Positions 25,496-34,207 of a DNA stretch of 64,000 nt are shown here, piece by piece. This DNA comes from Halobacillus salinus (GTDB lineage Bacteria; Bacillota; Bacilli; Bacillales; Halobacillaceae): the NCBI RefSeq assembly GCF_004684905.1, contig NZ_SRJC01000003.1:299415-363414 (forward strand). The letters are read 5' to 3'. The notes below the pieces were generated by a model. The model was not told the origin of the DNA, did no database searches, and saw only the letters and a list, made by a program, of their open reading frames with translations. A program made the translations under genes and the position numbers. Position 1 is the stretch's first letter; each line of letters starts with the position of its first letter.

Positions 25496-27591
25496 GTGAA
25501 TCTGTAGACAAACAAAAAGAAATCATGGAAAAATACGACCCAGACTCCCAAGTCAGACAATTGTCGGGGTGGCTTGCGAAGGTTGCTTTCATTCTATTAC
25601 TCGCCTTCTCCGTATTCCAGCTCACCACTTCCACCGTATATCCGCTTCCAGCGCAAATCCTGCGCTCGGTTCACGTTGGGTTCGGTTTAACGCTTATCTT
25701 CCTCCTCTTCCCAGCAACGAAAAAGAACCGCGTCAAAGGGAAGATCGGTTGGTATGACCTTGTACTATCAGCCTTAAGTATCGGAGTAGGACTGTACTGG
25801 CCATTATTCTACGATCAAATCGTCATGCGTGCAGGTGACATGACGCAGCTCGACTTCATCGTCGGAGCACTAGCTGTCTTACTCGTCCTCGAGGCGACTA
25901 GAAGAGCCGTCGGAATCCCGATCACCGTCATCGCCATCCTATTCCTGGCGTACGCGTATTGGGGACGACAGATGCCTGGATTCCTGATCCACCGAGGAGT
26001 CGACCTCGACACGTTGGTTCAGGCAATGTTCTTTACAACAGAAGGAATTCTCGGAACACCGATTGCGGTATCGTCCACTTTCATATTCCTATTCCTACTA
26101 TTCGGATCCTTCCTTGTAAAAACAGGCGTCGGACAGTATTTCAATGACCTCGCCGTAGCCCTTGCCGGAAAAAGAACCGGAGGACCTGCGAAAGTAGCGA
26201 TTTTCTCAAGTGCCCTGCAAGGTACGATTAGCGGTAGTTCCGTTGCCAACGTTGTAACGTCCGGTTCCTTCACGATTCCGATGATGAAACGTCTCGGCTA
26301 CCGACGTGAGTTCGCAGGAGGCGTCGAAGCCGCTGCCTCAACTGGTGGACAGCTGATGCCACCGATCATGGGTGCAGCAGCCTTCCTAATGATCGAATTC
26401 ATCGGCATCGATTACTGGACGATTGCCAAAGCAGCGACGATTCCAGCCATCCTGTACTTCACAGGGATTTGGATCATGACGCACTTTGAAGCAAAACGTA
26501 CTGGACTCAGCGGACTTCCTGATGAAGACATCCCGGATAAAAAAGAAGTATTCAAGAAATTGTATTTACTCCTACCAATCCTTGCGATTGTCTTGTTCCT
26601 AGCAACAGGCGTCAGTGTCATGCGCTCTGCGCTATACGGTATTTTCACAGTTATCTTAGTCGGATTGATCCGTGAAGAAAAATTCCGCAAAATCTATCCA
26701 ATCGTATTCGGTGCAGGCTTCGTCGCACACGCCATCTACAGCGTAGCGATGGCAGACAGCTTCAGCATCGTATCATCGCTCATTGCAGCGACCATCGCAA
26801 CCATCGCAGTCAGCCTGTTCTTCGATGGTAACTTCAAAGACATGATCGATGCCCTAGTAGACGGTGCCCGCACCGCTCTTGGCGTAGTCGCAGCAACCGC
26901 TGCAGCAGGTATCATCGTCGGAGTCGTCACGAAAACAGGACTCGGCCTGAAGCTTGCGAACAGTCTCGTATCGATCGCAGACGGACAAGTCTTGATCACT
27001 CTATTCTTCACGATGCTTGCAGCCATCGTCCTTGGAATGGGATCACCGACGACTGCCAACTACGTCATCACGTCAACAATTGCCGCGCCAGCCATCATCC
27101 TGCTCGGCATTGAAGACCTAGCTGCTCACTTGTTCGTATTCTACTTCGGTATCATCGCCGACATCACGCCGCCGGTTGCCCTAGCAGCCTTCGCCGCGTC
27201 CGGTGTCGCATCATCCGAACCCATACGAACCGGCGTCAATGCCGCCAAGCTCGCCATTGCTGCCTTTATCATCCCGTACATGTTCGTCCTGGAGAACCAG
27301 CTACTCATGATCGACACATCCTTCGTCGAACTGATCTGGATTCTCTTCACCGCCGTATCAGGTATGATTGCAATCGGTGCAGGACTAGTCGGCTACTGGT
27401 ATCGTAAAGTCGAATGGTACGAAAGGATTCCAGCCGTCCTAGGCGGACTAACCTTGATCTACCCGAGCACGATCAGTGACGTCATCGGTATTTCCGTCTT
27501 CGTCATCCTACTCGGACTTCAGTTCCTAGTAAAACGCGACATGATTGGAAAACCAGTCGTCAACAACAGACAATCCAGCAGCAACGCATAA
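25492..27591 (+). CDS. TRAP transporter fused DctQM permease
   Basis: A 699-aa membrane protein: an N-terminal DctQ-like four-helix unit is fused to a DctM-like large subunit with motifs such as GTISGSSVANVVTSGSFTIP and GMGSPTTANYVITS. TRAP systems use Na+ or H+ gradients rather than ATP. I use the ATG that overlaps the DUF1850 stop, with AAAGGAG 10 nt upstream, and not an in-frame codon 10 codons earlier. The stop is followed after 5 nt by a REP-type terminator. The substrate is unknown. Confidence 0.92.
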   Translation: MSESVDKQKEIMEKYDPDSQVRQLSGWLAKVAFILLLAFSVFQLTTSTVYPLPAQILRSVHVGFGLTLIFLLFPATKKNRVKGKIGWYDLVLSALSIGVGLYWPLFYDQIVMRAGDMTQLDFIVGALAVLLVLEATRRAVGIPITVIAILFLAYAYWGRQMPGFLIHRGVDLDTLVQAMFFTTEGILGTPIAVSSTFIFLFLLFGSFLVKTGVGQYFNDLAVALAGKRTGGPAKVAIFSSALQGTISGSSVANVVTSGSFTIPMMKRLGYRREFAGGVEAAASTGGQLMPPIMGAAAFLMIEFIGIDYWTIAKAATIPAILYFTGIWIMTHFEAKRTGLSGLPDEDIPDKKEVFKKLYLLLPILAIVLFLATGVSVMRSALYGIFTVILVGLIREEKFRKIYPIVFGAGFVAHAIYSVAMADSFSIVSSLIAATIATIAVSLFFDGNFKDMIDALVDGARTALGVVAATAAAGIIVGVVTKTGLGLKLANSLVSIADGQVLITLFFTMLAAIVLGMGSPTTANYVITSTIAAPAIILLGIEDLAAHLFVFYFGIIADITPPVALAAFAASGVASSEPIRTGVNAAKLAIAAFIIPYMFVLENQLLMIDTSFVELIWILFTAVSGMIAIGAGLVGYWYRKVEWYERIPAVLGGLTLIYPSTISDVIGISVFVILLGLQFLVKRDMIGKPVVNNRQSSSNA

Positions 27592-27596
27592 TTTAA

Positions 27597-27635
27597 TTTG
27601 GGGACGGTTCTCCCGTTTGGGAGAACCGTCTTTTT
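27597..27635 (+). repeat. REP-like palindrome acting as intrinsic terminator of the TRAP operon
   Basis: GACGGTTCTCCC, loop GTTT, GGGAGAACCGTC, then TTTTT, beginning 5 nt past the stop. It has the repeat-family core GGGGACGGTTCT and is a textbook rho-independent terminator. Confidence 0.93.
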
Positions 27636-27661
27636 ATGTGGGTCTGGTGTGGGGCTTTTGT

Positions 27662-27754
27662 GTTGGGGACGGTTCTGCTGTTTGGTTTCCAGCGCAGCTT
27701 TGTATGGAAATTTGCGGTGGGCTTGATTTGTGTCGGGGACGGTTCTCACGTTAG
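27662..27754. repeat. Two half REP-like elements next to the RAYT gene
   Basis: GTTGGGGACGGTTCTGCTGTTT at 27662-27685 (20 of its bases are the family core) and TCGGGGACGGTTCTCACGTTA at 27733-27754 point in the same direction. The second ends 3 nt from the point where the frameshifted transposase reading frame would terminate. Confidence 0.88.
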
Positions 27755-27824
27755 GACTAAGCTTTACAAATCAAATACACCGACACACCTAAAATTCTAG
27801 CAAGCTGCCGGACTGTAACACCCT

Positions 27825-28532
27825 CTAGCGCCTTCCTCTACGCAACACCTCATCTCTCTCCACTTTTGGCAGAGATTTAACCTGCGGAATCTCCATTTTA
27901 CCGATCACTTCTATTACCTTGATTCGAGCCTCCTCATCCGTCATCCTTTTCTGACTTACCGGCCAAGCATCGATCCCATCATACTCTTCTTGCAACCTAT
28001 GATAGTCAATAAGCTTTCCCTTAGCCGTATCCTTTTCTCTAGAAAACAACCCGCACACAGTAGAAGTATTCAATAGATTCACGGGGTAGCTGACTTGTCC
28101 GAAATAGAGCCGACAGCTGCTCCAAACATATTCCTCAGGATGATCAACCATTCCCGCCTTCACCGGATTCATATGAATATACCGGATCACCCTCAGAACA
28201 GCTATCTCGGATTCCACCACCTCACTTATAAAGCGGTCCTGAAAAAGGTGCCCATTCGTCGCATACGTGAAATTGTAATATCGGGCGTAACTCACTCCCA
28301 CGCGCTTCATCAAACTAGAAATGCTTTCTCTTCCCTCTTTAATCATCAGATGAACGTGATTATTCATCAGGCACCATCCCATCACCTGAAACTCCTTCCC
28401 GGAGAATTGCTTCAGCTTTGCTAGAAATCGGAGCCTGTCTTTATCATGGTGAAAGATTTCTTGTCGGTTCGCCCCTCGCAGAATGACATGATAGATGCCG
28501 CTCCTACTCTTCCTCCTCGATCGCCTTGGCAT
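27825..28532 (-). CDS. REP-associated tyrosine transposase (RAYT, Y1/IS200-like), frameshifted C-terminus
   Basis: A 235-aa Y1-type transposase with N-terminal SGIYHVILRGANRQEIFHHD, the HUH motif in MNNHVHLMIKE near residue 58, a Tyr-rich helix SYARYYN near 82, and IRYIHMNPVKAGMV. RAYTs are domesticated single-copy relatives of IS200/IS605 that process REP palindromes. The frame stops after VLRRGRR, but another frame continues LEGVTVRQLARILGVS to a stop at 27757, the C-terminal helix-turn-helix expected in this family. One missing base near 27840 would explain this. The ribosome binding site AAGGAGG is intact. REP-like repeats lie on both sides. Possibly inactive or a sequencing error. Confidence 0.88.
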   Translation of the reverse strand: MPRRSRRKSRSGIYHVILRGANRQEIFHHDKDRLRFLAKLKQFSGKEFQVMGWCLMNNHVHLMIKEGRESISSLMKRVGVSYARYYNFTYATNGHLFQDRFISEVVESEIAVLRVIRYIHMNPVKAGMVDHPEEYVWSSCRLYFGQVSYPVNLLNTSTVCGLFSREKDTAKGKLIDYHRLQEEYDGIDAWPVSQKRMTDEEARIKVIEVIGKMEIPQVKSLPKVERDEVLRRGRR

Positions 28533-28674
28533 ACACTCACCTCCTTAAGGTAAGCATATCCTTTCTCAAGTCATCCAGCGAACGAGCATTTAAACCGTTT
28601 CGCAGGATCCAATGCTCTTAATTTCAAAACTTACTCTAGTAAAACAGCAATTTCTTACCTACAATGCGATGACA

Positions 28675-28696
28675 AAACACCAGAACCGTCCCCAAC
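28675..28696. repeat. REP-like half element
   Basis: AACACCAGAACCGTCCCCAAC, reverse orientation of the family core, between the RAYT start and the terminator of the aldehyde dehydrogenase operon. The 28533-28674 stretch before it has no gene. Confidence 0.88.
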
Positions 28697-28714
28697 ACAA
28701 AACCCAACTCAAAA

Positions 28715-28751
28715 AACCTGAATTCCACCATTTGTCGGTGAAATTCAGGTT
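28715..28751 (-). terminator. Terminator of the GabT/M20 operon
   Basis: AACCTGAATTCCACC pairs with GGTGAAATTCAGGTT (one mismatch), with T-runs on both sides. On the minus strand it follows the aldehyde dehydrogenase stop. Confidence 0.88.
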
Positions 28752-28797
28752 TTTTCATTAAACAATCACATTACCGTCTAACTTACATTTCTATCAT

Positions 28798-30228
28798 TCA
28801 AGTATAATTCAAGCTTATCATCTTCATCTTCGTCATTTCTTTAATCGCATACTTGACCCCTTCATAACCATAGCCTGAATCCTTTCTTCCACCGTATGGC
28901 ATATGGTCAAAACGTAACGTAGGAATATCATTCACGAGAACTTGTCCTACATCAAGGGCATGGGCCATGCGTAAGCCTGTCTTTATGTCTGAAGTGAAAA
29001 CACCAGCATTCAAGCCGTATCGTGAATCATTCATTTCCTCTAGTGCCTCTTCACTGTCATTTACAACATTTACGTTTACAATAGGGCCGAAGACTTCTCT
29101 TGAAGAAAGTTTATCTGATGCATCCACACCTTGCATGATCGTTGGCTCAAGACCATATCCGAAACACTTTCCTCCACACAAGATTTCTGCACCATTTTTA
29201 GTAGCATCCTCAATCCAATCCAACAGCCTCGCTTGTGAGGATTCATCTATTAAAGAAGCTATGTCGGTCCCCTCATCAAATGGATCACCATATTGTAATT
29301 TGGAAGTAGCTTGAACTAGTTCTGTAATAAACTTTTCTGAGATTTGATTGTGCACATACACCCTTTGAGTACTAATGCACACTTGACCACTATAAGAGAA
29401 GGCACCAGTGGCTACCTTTCCAGCAATTTCACTTAGATTCTCTTCTTCCGTTCGATCGATGTAAAGAGCTGAATTATTACCAAGCTCAAGCGTCAATTTT
29501 TTTAATCCGACTTGAGACTTGATTGTTTCCCCAACCTCTGGACTACCTGTGAAAGTAATCTTTTTCACATCAGGGTGATCGATCAAAACCTTTCCAAGAC
29601 GAGGTCCATCTCCCGTTACAACCGCTAACGCTTTCGAAGGTAGACCTGCTTTTTCAAAAGCTTCTTTTAGTAAGAAGGAGGATAACGGTGTTTTCTCAGC
29701 AGGTTTGACGACGATGGTATTTCCGGCCGCTATCGCCGGGCCTACTTTGTGGACTACTAGATTAAGAGGGAAATTGAAAGGCGTAATAGCACCTATCACA
29801 CCGAGTGGCTCATAAATAGTGTAGGCATCCCTTCCTTGGCCATTTGGTGCAGCATCCAGTCGGATGGATTCTCCCTCGAGCTTTCTTGCTTCTACAGCAC
29901 AAAACTTTAACGTTTCTATTGTGCGGTCCACTTCGCCGCGAGCATATTTGATCGGCTTTGCAGACTCTTTAACAATGGTGGAAGCAAACCTTTCTTTTTC
30001 TTCTTCTATAATACCGGCTACTTTAATCAAAATCTCGGAGCGCTCCGCCAAGCTCATCGATGCTAATTCGTCAGTAACAGACTCTGCCTCTTGAATGGCA
30101 CGCTCCATCTGAGAATTTGAGCACTCCGGAATGGTAGCAACCTCTTCTTTTGTATGTGGATTTACCAACTTATAGCTTCCTTCACTACCTTCCAGCAGGT
30201 CCTCTATGTATGTGCTCACTAATGCCAT
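28798..30228 (-). CDS. NAD(P)-dependent aldehyde dehydrogenase, probable (succinate) semialdehyde dehydrogenase
   Basis: A 476-aa aldehyde dehydrogenase with the cofactor region TPFNFPLNLVVHKVGPAIAAG near 150 (shown in part: TPFNFPLNLVVHKVG), the catalytic Glu in TLELGNN near 255 and the catalytic Cys in SGQVCISTQRV near 285. It is the last gene of the operon, 59 nt behind the aminotransferase gene. GabT makes an omega-semialdehyde that this enzyme would oxidise to a dicarboxylate. Lactaldehyde or phosphonoacetaldehyde dehydrogenases are similar in sequence, so the substrate rests on context. Confidence 0.88.
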   Translation of the reverse strand: MALVSTYIEDLLEGSEGSYKLVNPHTKEEVATIPECSNSQMERAIQEAESVTDELASMSLAERSEILIKVAGIIEEEKERFASTIVKESAKPIKYARGEVDRTIETLKFCAVEARKLEGESIRLDAAPNGQGRDAYTIYEPLGVIGAITPFNFPLNLVVHKVGPAIAAGNTIVVKPAEKTPLSSFLLKEAFEKAGLPSKALAVVTGDGPRLGKVLIDHPDVKKITFTGSPEVGETIKSQVGLKKLTLELGNNSALYIDRTEEENLSEIAGKVATGAFSYSGQVCISTQRVYVHNQISEKFITELVQATSKLQYGDPFDEGTDIASLIDESSQARLLDWIEDATKNGAEILCGGKCFGYGLEPTIMQGVDASDKLSSREVFGPIVNVNVVNDSEEALEEMNDSRYGLNAGVFTSDIKTGLRMAHALDVGQVLVNDIPTLRFDHMPYGGRKDSGYGYEGVKYAIKEMTKMKMISLNYT

Positions 30229-30287
30229 TTCACACTCTCCCTTATAAAAATTTCCTCCTACTTTTCAGAAGGAGGAATGTTATTGGA

Positions 30288-31619
30288 TTATCCCCAGACC
30301 TTGCTCATACTTTCTTCTACAATATTTAATCCTCTATCCAATTCTTCGTCTGACAAAGTCAACGGAGACAAGAACCGAATTACATTTGAATAAACACCTG
30401 ACTTTAGAAGGAGCAATCCGAGTCGATTCGCTTCCTTAAGTATGTGTGCTACAGAGTCTGGATCCGGCTCTTTCAATTCTGGGTCTTTGACGATTTCCAC
30501 AGCACACATTGCCCCTAGTCCACGAATGTCACCAATTTGAGGATATTTTCCCTGTAACTGTTCCATCCTTGCTCTAATGATGTCACCAATTTCTGCTGAG
30601 CGTTCGTTTAAGTTCTCTTCTTCAATAATATCAAGGACAGCTAAAGCCGCCTGACAACCGAGTGGACTTCCTGCATACGTTCCACCTAGTTCTCCAGGTT
30701 CCGCAGCGTCCATTAGATCCTTTCGACCTATTAATCCACTAATCGGCACACCAGCTCCCATTGATTTGGATATCGTAATCAAATCTGGTACTACGTCAAA
30801 ATGATCAATAGCGAAGTAGCGCCCACACCTCGCAAAGCCAGTTTGAATTTCATCTGCAACGAGGAGAATACCATGCTTCTTACATATGTCAGCTACCCCT
30901 TGTATGAAAGTAGCATCAGGTACAATAAAACCACCTTCTCCTTGTACGGGTTCTAATACAACCGCTGCTACTTGGTCTGCGCTAATTTCTGTGGTAATCA
31001 ATTCATCCAACTGAGACAGTAGTATCTTAGAATAAGTTGTTGAATCTATTTCATCCGGCTTTCTATATAAGTATGGATAGGGACCACGGTACACCTCTGG
31101 AGCAAAAGGACCGAACTCAAACTTGTACGGTTTCACTTTGCTCGTCATGCTCATCGTCATCAGGGTACGCCCGTGGAACCCACGATTGAATGTAATGATT
31201 CCTTTTCGCCCAGTCGCCTTGCGAGCAACTTTAACAGCATTTTCAACTGCTTCAGCACCACTATTAAAAAAGGCCACTTTCTTTTCATGTTCACCGGGAG
31301 CCAACTCGGCGATACGCTCTGCGAGTTCAATATACGATTCATACATCATGACGTTAAATCCAGTATGAACAAAGCGAGATGCTTGTTCAGAAATGGCTTC
31401 TACTACCTTAGGGTGGGAATGGCCAACATTGATTGTGCCAATAGCTCCAGCAAAATCTAGAAATTCATTTCCATCCACATCTTTGATAGTCGTCCCATTT
31501 GCACTTTCAGCGAATGTCGAAGATCCACAACTGATAGCTCGAGGAACTATATTGTCTTTTCTCTTTAGCAATTTCTCACCTTTTGCCCCTGGAATTTGGG
31601 TCATCTGTTCTGTATTCAT
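30288..31619 (-). CDS. gabT: 4-Aminobutyrate aminotransferase-type class III aminotransferase
   Basis: A 443-aa PLP enzyme of class III. It has NSGAEAVENAVKVARKATGR near residue 110, the HGRTLMTMSMT region, VADEIQTGFARCG near 240 and the PLP lysine in TISKSMGAG near 270. It moves the terminal amino group of GABA or a related omega-amino acid to 2-oxoglutarate. The start used is the ATG 9 nt after GGAAGGAG; an in-frame ATG three codons upstream touches the ribosome binding site. It forms a pair with the aldehyde dehydrogenase downstream. The true amine donor in this operon may be an omega-amino acid freed by the M20 hydrolases. Confidence 0.9.
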   Translation of the reverse strand: MNTEQMTQIPGAKGEKLLKRKDNIVPRAISCGSSTFAESANGTTIKDVDGNEFLDFAGAIGTINVGHSHPKVVEAISEQASRFVHTGFNVMMYESYIELAERIAELAPGEHEKKVAFFNSGAEAVENAVKVARKATGRKGIITFNRGFHGRTLMTMSMTSKVKPYKFEFGPFAPEVYRGPYPYLYRKPDEIDSTTYSKILLSQLDELITTEISADQVAAVVLEPVQGEGGFIVPDATFIQGVADICKKHGILLVADEIQTGFARCGRYFAIDHFDVVPDLITISKSMGAGVPISGLIGRKDLMDAAEPGELGGTYAGSPLGCQAALAVLDIIEEENLNERSAEIGDIIRARMEQLQGKYPQIGDIRGLGAMCAVEIVKDPELKEPDPDSVAHILKEANRLGLLLLKSGVYSNVIRFLSPLTLSDEELDRGLNIVEESMSKVWG

Positions 31620-31635
31620 TCGGCCCATCTCCTTC

Positions 31636-32907
31636 CTAACTCTTCATATACTTTTTGATCTTTCGCATAGCAGATGACTGGCTGATGCCTAAACTATCTG
31701 CGACTTTATAGCTTGATCCGTACAAATCATAAGCTTCCGTAATCAAATACCGCTCCATTTGTTCAAGCTTTTCAGGGAGTGTTTCAGCATGTGAGATTGA
31801 TCCTGCTTTGATAATAGAAGGTAACTGATCTATTGTGATCTCTGTAGTCTCGGACATGATAACTAGTCGCTGGATCAAGTTCTCCATCTCCCTGATATTC
31901 CCTCTCCATTCATACTCATAAAGAGCATTTAAAGCAATTGGTGAGAAGGTCTTATGCTGGTTGTATTCTTCATTGAATGTCTGTAGAAAATGATTAGCTA
32001 GCGGATAGATATCATTCTTCCGATTTCTAAGAGGAGGGATGTAAACCGGAAGAATGTTAAGCCGGTAATAGAGGTCGCCTCTGAATTCACCGTTCTGCAC
32101 CTTTTCCTCCAAATTATGACTTGTTGAGAAGATGAAACGTACCGACTTATCACTGTTTTCAAGAGTTTTCAGCAGATTCGCTTGAAAATGTAGTGGCATC
32201 TCACTAATCTCATCAAACAATAATGTACATCTATCCGGCAATTCAACAAGCCCCTCTCCACCTTCTAAATACTTGAATAGTTCTATTTGGCGGTTCTGTT
32301 TTGGAAGTTCTGCACAATTAATCTCCTGGAACACGCCGTCACTATACTTGCTGAGTGAATGAATTTTCTTTGCAAGCAATGTTTTTCCTACGCCGGTTTC
32401 ACCAGATAAAAGAACTGGGACATCCGTTAGTGCTATGCGGGAAGAAGCTTTTAAAACCTGTTGTATTTCATCACTTTCTGCAATGATATCGCCAAACACT
32501 GCTCCCTGCGTCTTAGATTGATCCTCCAATTGTTTCTCAAGCTTCTGTACTCGCTCTCTCAATTCATTAAGGTCTGACAAATCACGTGCGTAGCTGATTA
32601 CTTTTGTAAGCTCTCCGGTCTCTTTATCGAATACAGGACGTGACTTAACAAAAAGCCTTTTCCCTCTTGTTGTCCTCTGCATAATCTCAACCGGCCGCTG
32701 CCTTTTAAGTACCTCTAAGGTCGCGGAAGGGGTGAACAAGTCATCTTCCAAATTTTTTATACTAGCTCCAATCAGGCGATCCGCCTGGACACCATAGTTC
32801 GTTTCACACGCTTCGTTAACATATAAAACTATCCCATTACGATCAATTACGAAAATCTCGTCTACTGAATGTTCAACAATCTCTTCAAACAAATGATTCT
32901 CTTTCAT
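31636..32907 (-). CDS. PAS/AAA+/Fis-type regulator lacking the GAFTGA motif
   Basis: About 423 aa: a PAS domain (residues 5-115, VDEIFVIDRNGIVLYVN), a coiled-coil linker, an AAA+ domain with Walker A GETGVGKT near 165 and Walker B TLLFDEIS, and a C-terminal Fis-type HTH (YKVADSLGISQSSAMRKI). Between the Walker motifs the usual ELFGYEKGAFTGA stretch is replaced by ELFKYLEGGEGLVELPD, so the sigma-54-contacting loop is missing. It probably regulates sigma-70-type promoters like TyrR. It lies between the AllC-type and gabT genes, 17 nt before gabT. The start is ATG at 32907 (AGGTG nearby) or a few codons upstream. Confidence 0.85.
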   Translation of the reverse strand: MKENHLFEEIVEHSVDEIFVIDRNGIVLYVNEACETNYGVQADRLIGASIKNLEDDLFTPSATLEVLKRQRPVEIMQRTTRGKRLFVKSRPVFDKETGELTKVISYARDLSDLNELRERVQKLEKQLEDQSKTQGAVFGDIIAESDEIQQVLKASSRIALTDVPVLLSGETGVGKTLLAKKIHSLSKYSDGVFQEINCAELPKQNRQIELFKYLEGGEGLVELPDRCTLLFDEISEMPLHFQANLLKTLENSDKSVRFIFSTSHNLEEKVQNGEFRGDLYYRLNILPVYIPPLRNRKNDIYPLANHFLQTFNEEYNQHKTFSPIALNALYEYEWRGNIREMENLIQRLVIMSETTEITIDQLPSIIKAGSISHAETLPEKLEQMERYLITEAYDLYGSSYKVADSLGISQSSAMRKIKKYMKS

Positions 32908-32959
32908 TGTCATCACCTATGTCTTAGTCGTATAGGAAAAGTATATCAAACAAGAACAT

Positions 32960-34195
32960 CTAGGATTTTACCGACTCTGTGGAAAAAGCAAGACGTTTAA
33001 CCGTGTCTTCCATTACCTTTCCAGCTTTTTCAATGTCTTCCCAAGAAGTATCCTCTTCTTCACAGTGACTTTTGCCTGCGCGACTCGGAGCAAAGACCAT
33101 GACTGTTTTACCTATACGATTCATATACATTGCGTCATGCCCTGCACCACTGACGATTTCTGAGAAATCAACGTTGTGCTTTCTGCATGCGTTACTAAGT
33201 AATTCACTTAAGCCCGGATCAAAAGATACGGGTGTCATATAGGAAAGATCCTCACATAGACTTTCTGTATCATCTTCCAGTGCTACTTCTCTGATAAGTC
33301 GTTTCACTTTTTCAATTCTACTCAGTAGCTTTGAATGGTCAGGATGGCGAATGTCGAGTGAGAAAGTCGCACTGTTTGATACAACGTTAATCGTATTCGA
33401 AGCTGTACCGATTTTCCCGAAGGTGACAATTGTTTCATCTTCTAAATTCATCACCCAATCATGGATTCTTTGTATAGCCTTTACAGAACTAATTAATGGG
33501 TCTTTACGATGATGAAGGGGTGTTGTTCCAGCATGTCCCGCTTCTCCGAAAAATTGTACACTATGCCAGGACAAACCCTGAATTCCATTAACAATGCCCA
33601 CAGGTACACCCTTTGACTCTAGTACAGGCCCTTGTTCTATATGAAGTTCTATAAATGCTTCAACTTCAGTCACTCTGTTGAAGGAATCCCCTACGTAACC
33701 AATTTTGACTAAAGCATCCTCAAACCTTACACCGTCATCATCTTTCATGTTGTAAACGTGCTCTTTCGTAAATACACCGGTGACTGCACCACTCCCAAGC
33801 ATTGGAGTAGGGAATCGTGCACCTTCTTCATTTGTAAACACCGCTAACTCCAAAGGTCTCTCAGGTGTTTTCCCTTCCTCAATGATAGTTTCCATCAACT
33901 CTAGTCCTACCAAAACGCCTAAAGTACCATCAAATTTCCCTCCGTAAGGAACACTATCCAAGTGAGACCCGAGCACAACAGGTTTATAGTCGACTTTCTC
34001 TCCTTCGAGGCGTGCGTATATATTCCCAAAGTCGTCCACCCTCACCGATAAGCCTATTTCTTCAGACCACTTCCAGAGAAGGTCCCGGGCTTGTTTATCC
34101 ATTTCCGTGAGAGCTAGTCGATTAACACCTCCCCGATCGGTTTGACCAATTTCAGCCATTGAGCTGAACCTTTGCATTAACCTTTCTCTGTTCAT
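32960..34195 (-). CDS. M20-family amidase (AllC / N-carbamoyl-amino acid hydrolase group)
   Basis: A 411-aa binuclear metalloamidase of the hydantoinase/carbamoylase family. Motifs: GSHLDSVPYGGKFDGTLGVL near residue 75, TNEEGARFPTPMLGS near 125, ELHIEQGPVLE near 190 and SGAGHDAMYMN near 355. Members hydrolyse allantoate, N-carbamoyl-amino acids or beta-ureidopropionate. There is no hydantoinase or allantoinase gene nearby, so the substrate is probably imported as the N-carbamoyl or N-acyl compound. The start has GGGGAGAAAGTT upstream. It lies 12 nt behind the symporter gene. Confidence 0.88.
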   Translation of the reverse strand: MNRERLMQRFSSMAEIGQTDRGGVNRLALTEMDKQARDLLWKWSEEIGLSVRVDDFGNIYARLEGEKVDYKPVVLGSHLDSVPYGGKFDGTLGVLVGLELMETIIEEGKTPERPLELAVFTNEEGARFPTPMLGSGAVTGVFTKEHVYNMKDDDGVRFEDALVKIGYVGDSFNRVTEVEAFIELHIEQGPVLESKGVPVGIVNGIQGLSWHSVQFFGEAGHAGTTPLHHRKDPLISSVKAIQRIHDWVMNLEDETIVTFGKIGTASNTINVVSNSATFSLDIRHPDHSKLLSRIEKVKRLIREVALEDDTESLCEDLSYMTPVSFDPGLSELLSNACRKHNVDFSEIVSGAGHDAMYMNRIGKTVMVFAPSRAGKSHCEEEDTSWEDIEKAGKVMEDTVKRLAFSTESVKS

Positions 34196-34207
34196 AACTT
34201 TCTCCCC

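Noticed and set aside
27825..28532. An active IS200/IS605 insertion sequence
   Set aside because: No tnpB, no typical end hairpins tied to this copy, and the protein resembles RAYT rather than IS200 TnpA.
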